From Lichtheimia corymbifera B2541 (taxonomy: Eukaryota; Mucoromycota; Mucoromycetes; Mucorales; Lichtheimiaceae), in assembly GCA_000697475.1 (NCBI GenBank), contig JNEU01000764.1, positions 62,001-126,000 on the forward strand: a DNA stretch of 64,000 nt, written 5' to 3'. Numbering within the stretch: the first letter of the stretch is position 1; every line of letters begins with the position of its first letter. Shown here piece after piece: positions 29,779-42,583 of this stretch. A model generated the notes under the pieces. That model saw only the letters and a program-made list of their open reading frames with translations. It was not told the origin of the DNA and ran no database searches. The translations under genes and the position numbers were made by a program.

Positions 29779-31299
29779 CAAATGCGCACATGTAACACAA
29801 ATCCACCCCACTTGACGATCATTTAAGGACGGCATCCTTTGTTACTGTATTGTTGCTATGTATCAAAACACCATATATGGATATATTTCTGTTTCATGTT
29901 CTTCCTGTAATCCCAATAGCAATGACACCTATTGACCTTTTGAACTTTTTGAGTTGAATCTGTAAATGCACGAGGCTAAAAACGTGGGCCAATTTAGCGT
30001 GAAACATGTATGGGGTTTCTGAAAATTGGACACACATACAATATCCAGAGCATCCGACAACCTGAATGTCGATCAAACTTGATATGATCCGATCATCCAT
30101 CGATAATCTCTATTGCTGATGGCAAGCCAAGGGATTTCCTTAGCGTATGCCTGGGTAAAATGCATCTCACGTAACAATAGCACATACAAGTCGATCCTAC
30201 TTTAATACGACCTAGGACGTGATTACTTATTGAGCCAGCTTTCTGATAGCTGGCGGATCGCGTATGTCTTACCACCCCTTTATGATACCGATAAATTTCG
30301 GTTGCTTATCAGCGTGCAAATTTCAATTCTACGATGAAAATAAAACATGTTCCATCTATGAAATATCCAAGCGAGCGATGCAACCTTTGAGCAAGCTATC
30401 TATTTCTAACACGGAGCTGACATGACAAGAGGTATTAGGATATCCTTGTTCTGTAATGTTATTAACAACGTAAAGTGGCCATGTAAATGGTTCGTCATGG
30501 TGCTTTCTTGAGCAATGAGTATATTACAAACATGTAAAAGTGGTAGCAAGGTAGGGCTGATTAGCAGCTTGCCTTATGTCTGAGAGATGCGGGGATAAGG
30601 AACCATCTCTCAGCCGCAGTGCGAGCAGATATGTAGCGTGGCCATTAATGCAATCATCACGGTGGTCTTTATTTAAAACAGGAGGTGATACGGGAATACA
30701 AAGCAGTGGTACGAGAATTGAAAAAGCAAAATCTACAGCAGTTGTTGCACCTGGAAGTTGGCATACTTGTCGACAGATATTAAATTAGCTGCCTTGTGGC
30801 GTGGATGAGATGCTGCTATTAATGATAGATGATTGTGATACATGTTGAATGGTACTAAATCTCTTGTGGACATGAATCCTCGTGCGTGAAATTAGAATCT
30901 GCTTACCCTTTTCTTATTTAGGCGGGATGAAAAGCGGAGGGCGATCAGGGCTGCTTTCTTTTGATATCCAGAAATATATATTGATGTGGGGAAGATGGGT
31001 GTTGTAAGAGGAGAAGGGATCATTATGCCGCTTAATGACATGCATCATGCTCCGAGCATTGACTTTAGTTTCTCAAGAAGGACCCGCGTATCCATGGCAA
31101 TGTGAGTTTAATTCCAACGACACATGGTTTTCCCAAGGCGTGTGAGAGTTGAGTGAATGATTTGGTGGTCGATGCTCGTCTTCTCCGCCAAGTAATTATA
31201 CAAGATTCTCTTCTGTACAACGAAGCCATACAAGCGGTTTGTGCGCAGAATCACAGCCCCAACCCGTTCTTTTTCCTCTCCTTTCACATAATATCACCC
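29779..31299. other. 1.5-kb spacer, FTR1 / GPI-type protein
   Basis: No gene recognised. A possible structured RNA element at 30572-30613 is given separately. The last 100 bp are pyrimidine-rich leader sequence. Confidence 0.5.
30572..30613 (+). other. Interleaved inverted repeats (pseudoknot-like topology)
   Basis: CCTTAT (30572-30577) pairs with ATAAGG (30595-30600), and CTGAGAGATG (30580-30589) pairs perfectly with CATCTCTCAG (30604-30613). The two pairings interleave. Either could form alone as a hairpin. No RNA family recognised. Confidence 0.3.
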
Positions 31300-31854
31300 A
31301 TGTCCTCTCGTTCATCCTTGGTTATCACCACCACCCTCTTATTCTCATTGTTAATTGCACTTGTATCAGCTCAAGTTGGCCCTGATATTAAGACACCCGA
31401 ATACAATTCAACCGTAACCCCAGGCGACGATATCACCATTGAATACGAATACAGCAACGTTGGTACTGGAAATTACAGCATTTCAATTTCTTTATGGCAA
31501 GATGCTTCAGCATCACAGTTGATCCAAAACGTTACAACGGACCATGCTGTGGATGGTGGAAACTCTACAGGTGTGCAGCTAAACTTTACGTATACAGCTT
31601 CGTACGACTGGACCGTGCCTGGTGGCCTCACCGTGAAGCGAACCTTCGACAATGGCACTGAGGTGGAGGAATCGCCACAACTGATCTACCTCACTGTCAC
31701 GGCCATTTCAGACACAAGCTTCTTTGACGATCTCCGGTTACGTTCTCGCCCTGTCTTGCTCCATTACAATGCTGCTGCTCTCAATGCTCCCAATGTGATG
31801 CTTCTTTTGGGCGTGGCTGTGCTGTCCATGGTGTATCTCGTCACCGGTCTATAA
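31300..31854 (+). CDS. Secreted, probably GPI-anchored protein with Kre9/Knh1-like domain
   Basis: Single exon, 184 residues, ATG at 31300 (MSSRSSLVITTTLLFSLLIA). The N-terminal 25 residues form a signal peptide ending at VSAQ. The mature part (PGDDITIEYEY, YSISISLWQ, YDWTVPGGLTVKRTFDNGT) resembles the Ig-like Kre9/Knh1 N-terminal domain: a Pro-Gly-Asp strand, then a polar beta-rich fold. At least seven N-glycosylation sequons are visible (for example NSTV, NYSI, NVTT, NSTG, NFTY, NGTE). The C-terminus ends in a hydrophobic segment (VMLLLGVAVLSMVYLVTGL) after small residues, typical of a GPI signal. Role: probably cell surface or wall. No close named relative recognised. Confidence 0.75.
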   Translation: MSSRSSLVITTTLLFSLLIALVSAQVGPDIKTPEYNSTVTPGDDITIEYEYSNVGTGNYSISISLWQDASASQLIQNVTTDHAVDGGNSTGVQLNFTYTASYDWTVPGGLTVKRTFDNGTEVEESPQLIYLTVTAISDTSFFDDLRLRSRPVLLHYNAAALNAPNVMLLLGVAVLSMVYLVTGL

Positions 31855-33092
31855 TGGTGTCCTAGTAGCAGTAGCAGTAGTAGTAACGGTGGTTGACAAC
31901 AGCAATAATTATCATATCCTTTAGTCCCTTTTGGTATTAATACATACAACGTATTCCACACATACATACAATGAGTGAGGATGGACGAATGGCGTAAAAT
32001 GAGAGGAGAAATGAAAGGAGGAGCCAAAAACGAGGAGAGAGATGGAAGGGATATGGTGGTTCATTGTAAACAAAACCTGGGATGCATCATCATCACCAAG
32101 CAACAGCCACACACACACATCACCTAGCAACAGCCAATGCGGCAAGATCACGAGATGAGGTGCATTAATGAGTTTCTTTACAAAAGCACATGGTGCATCC
32201 GTGTTGGAAAGAAAGGGATGATATCAAGGGGGGAGAAGTGGTGAAAAAAGAATGAGAGAATGAGAGAACAATGAGGCAAAAGAGTTTCCAATATTGGTGT
32301 GTGTATGTACGTGTGTGCGTTTGCATCTTTGTTTTGTCTCGACCACCATACGCACACACGCACGATTACCATACTACGTGTACATGCATATCTTTTGCCA
32401 ACAATTCAGCCATATGTGGCAACGCTATTGAACCATGCGTTTATCACGACAACAACATACCCAACATGATATGATGACGGTGATGCAGCCCAAACCGATC
32501 GACAACGCCTGTTGTCGTGTTTATGATGATGCTATCCCTGTTTTCATAAATCTAGAGTAAAATAGCCCAAAGCATGTTGTATATTGGCATTTGTGTTTTC
32601 TGCATAATGACGACGCGATGGAAACACTCCGAGTATGTATACATTGGGCACCAGAAAAGAGGAGAATACTATTATATGGTGGCACCGCGCTGGTATACAC
32701 TTTTCACCCTTCCTCCAATGAATGAAATATAAGGTCCACGCTTATGCGAGTTACTCCCTGATTTTGGGCGTGGTGGATACAGTGTTGAGTTTGTTTATGC
32801 CGCGTGATGCTACGATTGTGGGGTGGAGAATGTTGTGTGTAGCACAAGGTGCTGTCAACCTCAACCATCCAAGTAGTAGGTAATATCATTATAGCATTGG
32901 TGAGAATGCTCGCTCTTTACAAAAGGGCATTGGCACGCAATACAACTCGCTTGGGCTCATATACCCATGACGAAGCATGTCTCGGACAATTCCAGCCAAA
33001 TCGCCGACGGGCTCACTACAACCACCAACATTCTTGACTAGCACCGCACACTTTTTTCTTTTCCCTTGGATAATTTCATTAATTACTTTATC
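31855..33092. other. Spacer, GPI-type protein / Lys-rich protein
   Basis: CA-rich tracts (about 32108-32125, 32340-32365) and CT/GT-rich sequence. Only short motif-free frames. Confidence 0.5.
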
Positions 33093-34214
33093 ATGGCATC
33101 ACGAGCTGAAAGACGACAAAAGCAAAAAGAGGAGAAAAAGGCACAAAAGAAAGCTGCAAAGAAAGCCGCTGCTGCTGGTGGAGCTGCTGCCAAAACGGAA
33201 GGCACAACAGCTGCAACAGCAAAACCTACGACAACTCCACGCACATCCACTGAACAACAAGAGAAGGAAACAAAGGTGGAACCAAAAGCAGCACCTAAAG
33301 AAGAAAAGCAAGAACCTGAAAAACCAGCACCTATAGAAGTAGCACCTGCACCTGTCGAAAAGAAGGATGAACCATGTGAGACGACTGAAAAGTTGAAGCA
33401 AGAACCACCAAAAATGTCCACTGGTTCACCTGTAGCCACTGGTAAACATACTGAAATCAAAGAGGAAAAGACAAAGCCATCATCTGCTGCACCGGCACCA
33501 GCAACAACGACGACAACAACAACAACGGAGCAAGATAATAAGCAAGAACCACCACCTAAAACTTATGAGCCCCAATTGGCTGCCAAAGATACTGCAGCTG
33601 CCACTGATGATAGTGTACCAAAGCCGCAACAGCAAGCAAATCAACAGCCATCCACGACTCAGGAAAAGAGAACTTCAGCACCATCATCTTTGGGTGCAAA
33701 AAAGCAAGAGCAACAACAACCTACTGCTACTACAGCTCCTGCTGTTGCATCACCGCCACCTAAAGAAACACCTCCCAAGGATACTACTACTACTGGTATC
33801 GATACCAAAAAGGTAGCCGAGGAGGAGACAAAGAAACGGGATGAGGATAAAAAAGTCCCATCCAAGCAGCAACAACCACCTAAACCTGATGAAACGAAAA
33901 AGGATGTACCGGTAACATCAACGGAGACAGCCAAGCAAAAGGGACCTGCTGTACCATCATCTAAGGAAAAACCAGGTACCACCAAGACCGAGACACCACC
34001 ACCAAAGACACCTCATAAAGATGCGGATACAATGCCTGTCAAACCACCCCCCAAAGATCGACAAAAAGAAAAGAAGCTTGGTGGATTGCTCAACATTTTC
34101 AAAAAGAGCGTAAGTATAGATGCATGGATTTTACGATGATGGTATTAATCAAAGTATATAAACATGTAGTCATCTTCTGAAGAGAAAAAGAAGCCTTGGC
34201 AGTTTTGGAAATGA
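33093..34214 (+). CDS. Low-complexity Lys/Thr/Pro/Gln-rich protein, unknown function
   Basis: Two exons (33093-34109, 34170-34214) give 353 residues. It starts MASRAERRQKQKEEKKAQK, a strongly basic, Lys/Ala helix-forming N-terminus. The long middle is almost entirely K, E, T, P, Q, A and is predicted disordered. The C-terminus carries KEKKLGGLLNIFKK, an amphipathic segment, and then, from a 45-nt last exon, SSEEKKKPWQFWK, a basic-aromatic tail. These two ends look like membrane or protein docking elements (inference). The open frame, spliced terminus and codon pattern support a real gene. I recognise no family. Polyacidic/basic repeats make homology calls by composition unreliable. Confidence 0.65.
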
Positions 34215-35150
34215 AAACAATGCTTCCCGGTACTGCATATAGCAACATTACAACCATTATCCTTCATCTCGTAACATCCACTAGTTCCGCCCTCCTCATA
34301 CACGATCCCGTTCGTTCCGTACCTTTGGCATCGGGCATGTTGTTCCCTTTTGTACAGTTTTATTCTAATAATATTTATGATATACACGGATAGAAAGGAG
34401 CAGCAGGTGTACACAATGTTAGCGATCTATTGCAAGCTAGCGGATAAAAATAGGGCATTAGAGTAATTTGGATCCAAAATGCCATTGTGATGATCCGAAA
34501 AACGTGAACAAATGAAAAGGGCGGATAATTATTATGATGATAAACATCAAAGCATCAGCAGCAGCAGTTGTGAGTAGCATGATGATGTTAGTGGTGATGA
34601 TGATGAAAAAGAGAGTTCATGTGTTACTTTCTCCTTGCTGCGCTCCCTTATGTTTCCCGCTCCTCCGTCCCCCAACTCCTTTACTACTGACATTTTCGGA
34701 TAATGAGTCGATCCCCGTTCGTATATGTTTTGTGCATCAGTTGATACGAAAGTGTGCATTGCACCGACACAGTAAGATTCTCCTTGCTTCCACGTACAGG
34801 CTCCTCGTTCTTTTCCCCTTTAAACCCCCCAAATCCCTTTTGAAATGTATGTGTAGGCTTGCTAGTAGTAAGGCGGAAGACATATATGGGGCATGAACAA
34901 GAGCCACGGGCAAGAAAGCGAGATCAAACGAGGCACATGCGCATATTTACAAGATAGAGAAAGTTTCCACCCTTTTGTCCTTTGCCCCCTTCTCTCCTAT
35001 TCCCCCTTGAAAAAAGCCCACCATCAACATGGATTGCAATCCCGTTTCTCTTTTTCATTTGTAGTCTCTTTTTTTCTTCTCTTTTTATCTTTTTTCTTTG
35101 CCACCGTTTTGTCTTTTGTTTCATGTTCCATTTATCGACTTCATGAAACG
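34215..35150. other. Spacer upstream of large kinesin gene
   Basis: GATG/ATGATG runs near 34530-34610 and a T/C-rich leader (about 35040-35110) immediately before the kinesin start. No gene recognised. Confidence 0.5.
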
Positions 35151-38100
35151 ATGGCATTCGGTAGCAGCAATAGCTCGATTTCACCTTCGACAACCTCGTC
35201 TTCTACTGCAAAAGAAACAACACCTGTTCAAGTGGGTGAGTTTATTCAGCATGAAATTATGTACAACATGAATCCCAGCAACTCATCATTTCTTCCCTCT
35301 CTCTCTCTCTTGATTATTAGCACTACGCGTACGTCCACTCACGTCTCAAGATCGTGCGCAACCTCGATTCTCTCAATCCACCGATTCCGACGTCATTAAG
35401 ACCTTCGACACCACTGTCAATGTCGTTCCACACCAAAAGGCATTCACGTTTGACCATGTATTTGGCACCAACAGCACACAAGAACAAGTGTTTTCGAGTG
35501 TAGCGTCTAAACTAGTAGACCGGTTTATTGACGGTAAGCTTTGACACATAGATTGGGTGGTGTGTGGGTGGGGGAGGTCATCAAGTTGGCATCTATTTGT
35601 GATCTCATGTTGTTCCTTTTTTATTCATCACAGGTTACAATGTCACCATCCTGGCCTATGTAAGTAATGCATGATGATGACATGAGAAGTGAATAAGGAG
35701 AGAGAGAAAAAGAAAACAGCGTGCCAACTCGATGCTTGTCGTATGGGTTACACAGGGTCAAACATCTTCCGGAAAGACATATACTATGGGTACAGAAGTC
35801 AGCGACCATCCACATCCTGATCATCAAGGTATATATTATATTCCATCATATGCACATTTATTTACTGACATTTGTATTTGTTGCTGCATCATAGGCATTA
35901 TCCCGCGTGCCATGGCTGCACTATTCCAGGAATTGTATTCCGATCCGACATCACCGTCATCATCCACCTCACGTGCATCATCACCTCTCTCATCATCAAC
36001 AACACCCAAAATCAGCAAACGACATAGTAGCAGTGCCGTCAATAGCAATTTGAAAGCACCAAGTCGATTGATGCGCCCTTCATCCATGTTAACTCCGCCT
36101 AGCAACCTGAGTCGACGTGCCTCTTTTTCCGTTGAACAGCAACAACAACAGCAACGACAGCAACCTGCCAATCGACGATTTAGTGTCAAAGTATCCTTTG
36201 TGGAGATCTACAATGAAGATCTAGTGGATCTTTTGAATCCAGCACCTGCAGATGAACGGCCACCTGTGACAATTCGGGAAGATACCAAAGGACAAATTTA
36301 TTGGACCGGTGTTAAGGAGGTACCTGTCGACAGTACAGAGGATGTACTAAGGTAAAATAGAGACATGCTGCATAAAAGGAGAAAACAAGCAAACTGATTG
36401 GCTACAACCTCCTTTTAGGTATCTGCAAATGGGAACACAAAATCGTGCGACTGGATCCACCGACATGAATGCCAAATCATCTCGATCACATGCCATCTTT
36501 TCAGTCACTTTGCGCCAGGAAAAATGGATCGTCACTCCCAAAGCATCCGTGTCTACAATGTCAACGAGTCAACAAAGACCTCCTACACCTACATCATCAC
36601 GATCATCCATGATGCTTGGAAGACGGAGTAGTGGCGTCAATGTCAAAGCGATGGTTCAAGAACTACAACACCATCCAACAAATAACAACAACAATGATGA
36701 TGGAAAATGGGTCGTTAGCCATTCAAAGTTTCATTTTGTCGATTTGGCTGGATCTGAACGATTGAAACGCACCGCTGCTGAAGGGGATCGACGCAAAGAA
36801 GGCATCAATATCAATGCAGGCTTGTTAGCTCTGGGAAATGTCATTTCTGCATTGGCTGATAGTACCAGCAACAAACGTCCAGCACATATTCCTTATCGCG
36901 ATTCAAAGTTGACACGTTTATTGCAAGACTCACTGGGTGGTAATGCTACAACATTGATGATTGCATGTATCAGTCCAGCCGAGATCAACCTGGTGGAAAC
37001 GGTGAATACCATCAAATACGCACATCGAGCTCGCAATATCAAGAACCGTGTTGAACGCAACGAGGCTGAGGAATGGCTCACCAATGACAACCCTGAGTTC
37101 TTGCGTGGAATCATTAGCAAACTTAAGGGCGAGGTGCGTAATTTAAAGTCATCATCATCGACATCCACAGCCAACAGCAGCAATAGCACACCCACATTTT
37201 CAAAGTCAACGGATAGCAGCACTATCATGACACCCACCTTGTCATCATCAGCTACTACACAACTCACGGGGCCTGAAGTCGATCCTGTTACTACAACAAC
37301 CGAGCAACAGCAACAATTGGTGACTGACTTGCGTAAACAGATTGGTGATTTGCAAGTTGCTTTGCATAAGCAAAAGAATTTGGATTTCCAGCACCTTGTC
37401 GAACCTGTCATTGAAGAATATGAAAAATCCGTGTCATCACTCGAATCACAGCTGGCTATGGCACGTGCTGCTCTTGCTACTCAGGATCAAGCATTGGCTG
37501 ATCAACAACAACGACTCGCAGAACTTGATGCCATGCGACAATCTGCTGTGGATAAGCTCAAGCAACATGAACAGCAACAGCAACAGGTGCATGCTTATGA
37601 AGAACAATTGCAATCATGTCGACAACAAGCACAAAAGCTCGAAGACCAGGCACGTGGTTACGAAGAGAAGATACGGGATTATGAGCGACAGCTTCAAATG
37701 GCTGAGGAGCAAAAGGCAAAATGTGCGCAAGAGATTGAAGCATGTGAGACCCAGCTACGTGATGTCAAAGAAGAAGCTGCCCGACGACAAAATGAGAAGG
37801 CTCAATGGTACGAGCAACAGGTGCATGAATATGAACAGCAGTTGCAAATGGTTCGGAGTCAGCAAGGAGACCGTGATGGTGATGAGGCACTGCTTGGTCA
37901 ACTCAAGCAGCAAATTGACGAGTACGAGAGGAAAATGGCTGAATATCGAGCAAAGATTGCAAAGTGTGAGCAACAATTGAATGAATCTTTGGTACATGCA
38001 TCCAAGTTCGAGGTGGAATCAATACAATTGGGTGACAAGCTGCGACAAATGGAGGATCAACGTGCTGAGCTGCAACAAGCATCACAGAGTTACGAATCAC

Positions 38101-40403
38101 AAGCGAATGCATTACAGCTGCAGCTGACAGCCACCCAGGAGCAACTGCAGCATGCTGACCAACAACTGCAAGCCCAAAGTGAGCGCTATCAGCACGAGAC
38201 TCGCCAATGGGAACAAAAAGTCAATGAGCTTGCACGTCAACTGGAAGAAATCACAGCTTTGCGTGATGATGCTGTTGGGATACGTGATACTCAGGCACAA
38301 GAAATAGCTCGGCTTGAAACATGTCTACGTGAAGAGTTGCAACAACGTGATGCTCGTCATGCCGATATTATGAATCATCAACGTAAGGTCCATCGTCAAC
38401 GCCTGGACGAACTTGAGTCAGCACATCGTGATGCAAAGACATTGCAACTTGTTCAGCACAAGCAAGAAGTTATTATCCATGCACTCGAGTCAAAGGTGGA
38501 TGCCTTGGAACAACTTATCTCCAACTTACAAAAGCAACTCGATGACCGTGATCAGCAAATTGCTCAATTCACTCATGTTGTACAACACGTGCTTGATGAG
38601 GTTCATACCGTTGGATCAGAACGTGAAGATCTCGAGCGATTGGCTGCTAGTCTTGGAGATAGTATTCATGATCACAATATCGAAGCTGACAAAACACTTG
38701 CTGCTGTGAAGGAGTTAAAAGTGCAACATCGGCAGGAGGAAGAGGACAATATCAAAGAAGATGAGGAGGATGGATTGGAAATACGTATATTGGAACTTGA
38801 ACAACAAAGTGAATCAGCTATCAAAAAGATTCAAGCGCTCGAGTGTGCAAAGCAACAATTGGAGAATGAACTTGAAAAGGCGAGGAAGCTTAATATGGAT
38901 CAAGAGAATATCATTGCATCTTTGGAAACGTCACTGCAAGCTATGCAAGCCCGTCTGGAGGAAGCTGTTGCTAGCCATACACAGAAATCCGAATTGATCC
39001 AGTCACTTCAGGAGCAGCTCAATCAACGCCGAAGGTTGACCATCGACACGCGCATGAACCGAGATAGTGGTTTGCCTGATGAGCATCGTATGTCAGCTGA
39101 TAGCATTGCCAGCAAAAACAAGATCCATTCCGAATCATCCTTACCACCAGCTCCAGCATCACCATCATCAAGGAGAAGCCATAGTAGCTGTAGTGGTACC
39201 AGCAGCTGCAGCAGTGAAGAAGATGAAGAGGATTTAGCAGTAACGCCTCCTGACAATGGATCTGAGTTGAGCAGTCTAGACAAGCTACAAGATCGGTATC
39301 GACGTAAGCTTACAAGTGCGGAAGGACAAGAGGAGTTGCTTGGCAAGCTGATGCAGTTGATGGAGGAGAATTCCCAATTGTCGGTGCAAGTGAATGAGCT
39401 CGAGGCACAAATGATTTTGCAGCACAACCAGTTGACACTTGAGAGCAAGAATCTAGAACTTAAGGTGATGAAGCTTGCAGCAGCCAATGAGCGGTTAGAA
39501 AAAGAGGTAGAACAAGCCATGATTATACCCCGCAGCACAAGCAGCACAAGCAGCAACAACAACAATAACAACGCAACTGCCACCAATCGTGATTCCATCC
39601 TCTTTAGTACTTCGCCGCCACAAACGCCACGTTCACCACCCAACACATTACATCAAAAGCTGCAACGCGACTGGTCATTATTTAGCTTGAAGAAGTCGGG
39701 ATCATTAAGATCGATTCTCGACCAACCATCCTCATCACCCAGTTCACCATCATCACCCGATGAAGTCATGCTTGTTTCGCCTACTACAAACACCGCCAAA
39801 CGAGGATCGGCACCATCAACAATGACAGCGATCCGAGAACAACAACAGCAACGTGTCTCGAACACTACAACCACAGATGCAGGCTCACCTCCGCCATCGG
39901 CACCTCCTTCTAACCCATTACCACCGGTCCCATCACCAGCTCGTTCGGTCTCGACACCTTTATTACAACGACAAACTTCCAGTGGATCAACAGCCATCAG
40001 TGATTTATTCAGTAACGGTGGCCATTTTACATCGGAGCAATATGAAAAGATCATTCGATCCTTGCAGCGTAAAATGAATGTGGCCGACGAAGACGTGCGT
40101 GCTCATCAACAAGTCATTGGCAAACTCGAAACACAGCTATCACGTTCAGAGAATGCTGTACGTAGCATCAAACGACAACTGGATACCCTCAACCAAGAAA
40201 AGCAAACCTATATTCTCGAGCTTGAACATTTACGATCACAGCAAAATGGTTGGCATGAAGAAGAAAGTGTTGAGAGAACCAGGTTGCTTGAGGAATTGGA
40301 AAATGAACGCATGCTTAAGGATAAAGCAGAACGTGCACGCACCATCCTGGAACACCGCATGGAGAAGCTCATGTGCAAACGCAACAAGTTTATGTGTTTC
40401 TAA
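35151..40403 (+). CDS. Large N-terminal-motor kinesin with long coiled coil (kinesin-4-like?)
   Basis: Starts at ATG 35151 ([12 protein letters not shown]); six or so short 5' exons, one of only 26 nt (35634-35659), then a last exon of about 4 kb; about 1.6 thousand residues. Motor motifs: [72 protein letters not shown] and [15 protein letters not shown]. The motor carries two low-complexity insertions (about 35945-36175 and 36535-36715). After the neck ([16 protein letters not shown]) comes more than 700 residues of Gln-rich coiled coil, a Ser/Pro-rich linker (about 39070-40000) and a final coiled coil ending in a basic tail. Motor order and neck point to a kinesin-4 or related N-kinesin, but the subfamily is unsure. 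Confidence 0.9.
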
Positions 40404-42533
40404 TATCTAGTAGTAGCACATCAAATTCATCATATAGTCAACTATCATTTTTACCATCTATCATCACCACCACCATCACCATCATCACCCATATCCTCCC
40501 TTTTTTTTGTGTTGTTGTAAAATATATATCTCCACCTTTCTCGTGCGTCCCAATTTCTTTCTTTTTTAATATACAGTCAAGATGCAAAGGCACTAGTGAA
40601 CCATGTGCATAGTTATCATGATGGTAGTACATGAAAGACGCAAATAGATAACAATGAACGACATGTGCGTTATTGGCTCATGGCTACAGGAATTAACTTG
40701 ATGATCACACAAAAAGTCTGGAAGGCGTGGTAGTCTAAAGAATGATGCACAAGATTTACAGTGACCAGCACGTGCATAAGCTTAACCGAGCACAAAACGT
40801 GCACTGATGATGACTTTCGGCAGCGGAGGAAAGAGGCTAATAATCCAAGACTTTACCATTACCACCTAGACAGATTTTGTATTTTTAGATAGAGACCCAG
40901 CCTGCCAACTTTGGCCATCAGATATAGACTTTGTGTCACTTTTTGGAAAATTCCGAACGACTGATCGTCGTCGACTTATGGTAACATGGAAACATCCCAC
41001 ATACATACACGCACTCGCACGCACACAACATAGGCTCCGCTTTCCCCGCCCTTGTTTTACCTGCTGTTGCTTACCTCACGTAGTTATCCAATCACCCCGG
41101 CAGCTGCCGCTTGTCCCAAGATAGCAAAACCACATTCACTGGCTATGTTCCAAAATAAAATGACGCATGAGTATGTAGGTGATGATGTACATGATAAGAT
41201 CATACATATACAAGGTTAATCGTTCCTGGATGCAAAAAAAGGGTGTTGGTGTGATACCTAACCCTCGAGCAATACAAAGTTAATTTGTAACACAACCCGT
41301 TGTCGCTCACACACACAAATCAAGATCCACCATCAACACCAATATCAGTAGCCTTTTTACCATGTGAGAAAATATGATATCGGATATACAGGTGTCTTTC
41401 TGCAATCCATATGCAAGGTGATAAGTCGGGGGCTGATGAATGAGACACAAGCATGGCTCAAGGTGCATGCAATATCGGGCACTGTTATTATTATTGTCAG
41501 TGCGTTGCTATAAATGAAAGCATCGCCCGTTTCGACGTTAATGGTATATGGGTAATGATAAGTAGCAATCAATAAAGTATCAAAAATGAAAGACCCGTTA
41601 TACAAGTTTTAGGCCTACCGATTCAGTAACGTCAGGTAGCAACAACAACAGGACTCGCACATCTCCCTTGCTGCTCGTCAGCAATTCAACATCATGCTAC
41701 ATCACCCTAGTTCATTATCACCTTTCTCCCCCCAAAAATATCACTTGTCCCCCAATTAAGGCTTTTGAAGGGAACACGAGGTGTGGTGCTACGCACTGTG
41801 CTCCGTGTATAGTGCATATTCAGCTTGGTTGATATTTTGTTTGTGATGAAAGTATCGAGCGTGCATGCTGCCAAATCCCATGTCGGACGATCAAGCATAA
41901 GGGTCCCTTTCCTCCTTCAAACATCTCTTACATCTCCCACCTCCTTATAGGTAATTTGACTACCTCACGTACACACACACACACAAACACCAAAATACAC
42001 ACACTTGGTTTTTCTTTACCGGGGAATGATAGTGGAGTAGAAAGGGGAAGAAACAAAGAAAAATTCTAAAGGGGTATATGTGTGAGTGAGGAGGATATTG
42101 GAGGAGTGTGTGAGCGTGTGAGTGATTGAGTGAGATTATGTGTGTGTGTGCGTGCAAAGGACAAGCGAGAACAAGGCGGAGAGTGGATCTCATAATGGGT
42201 GTGCGTGCGTAGCGTATAGGTATAGGCTACAACTCGCTGGGCTGGGCTAATGTGAATGCAAGTTTGGGTAGGCGTGGGTGTGCAATTGATGTGAGCTGTA
42301 ATTGATGTATACTCGACTTGGCCCAGAATATGTGACACGATGTCTGTGTTGCGTTCTTTTTTGTTTTGTTTTGCCACTATCGACTCTAACTAATAAACGT
42401 TTGAGTAACAGCAACTAATTTGGCTCTGCACATCCAGGTTCCACTTGTTCCCCCTCATCGCTATCGCACCCCCTTTGACCTTTTTAGACACCCCCCGCTT
42501 TCACCCCCCAAATTTCGTACTTGTGCTTTCTCC
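40404..42533. other. 2.1-kb gene-free spacer
   Basis: Long upstream region of the GATA/PHD gene, with CA/GT-rich tracts (about 41315-41330, 41970-42010, 42085-42150). No open frame with recognisable protein features; it may hold regulatory sequence of the transcription-factor-like gene. Confidence 0.5.
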
Positions 42534-42540
42534 TATATAA
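42534..42540 (+). promoter_or_regulatory. TATA element of GATA/PHD gene
   Basis: TATATAA 44 bp before the ATG at 42584, following a C-rich stretch. Confidence 0.5.
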
Positions 42541-42583
42541 GACTCGCTATCTTGAATCAACCCACTCCTTCTGCTTTTTCCCA

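Noticed and set aside
31161..31302. Longer N-terminus for the GPI-type protein, from an upstream ATG at 31153
   Set aside because: The ATG at 31300 starts a typical signal peptide; the upstream extension would bury it and reads as leader sequence.
33083..33460. 125-codon minus-strand Cys/Phe/Gly/Ser-rich frame
   Set aside because: Reverse complement of the Lys/Thr/Pro-rich coding repeat; codon bias of the real gene produces it.
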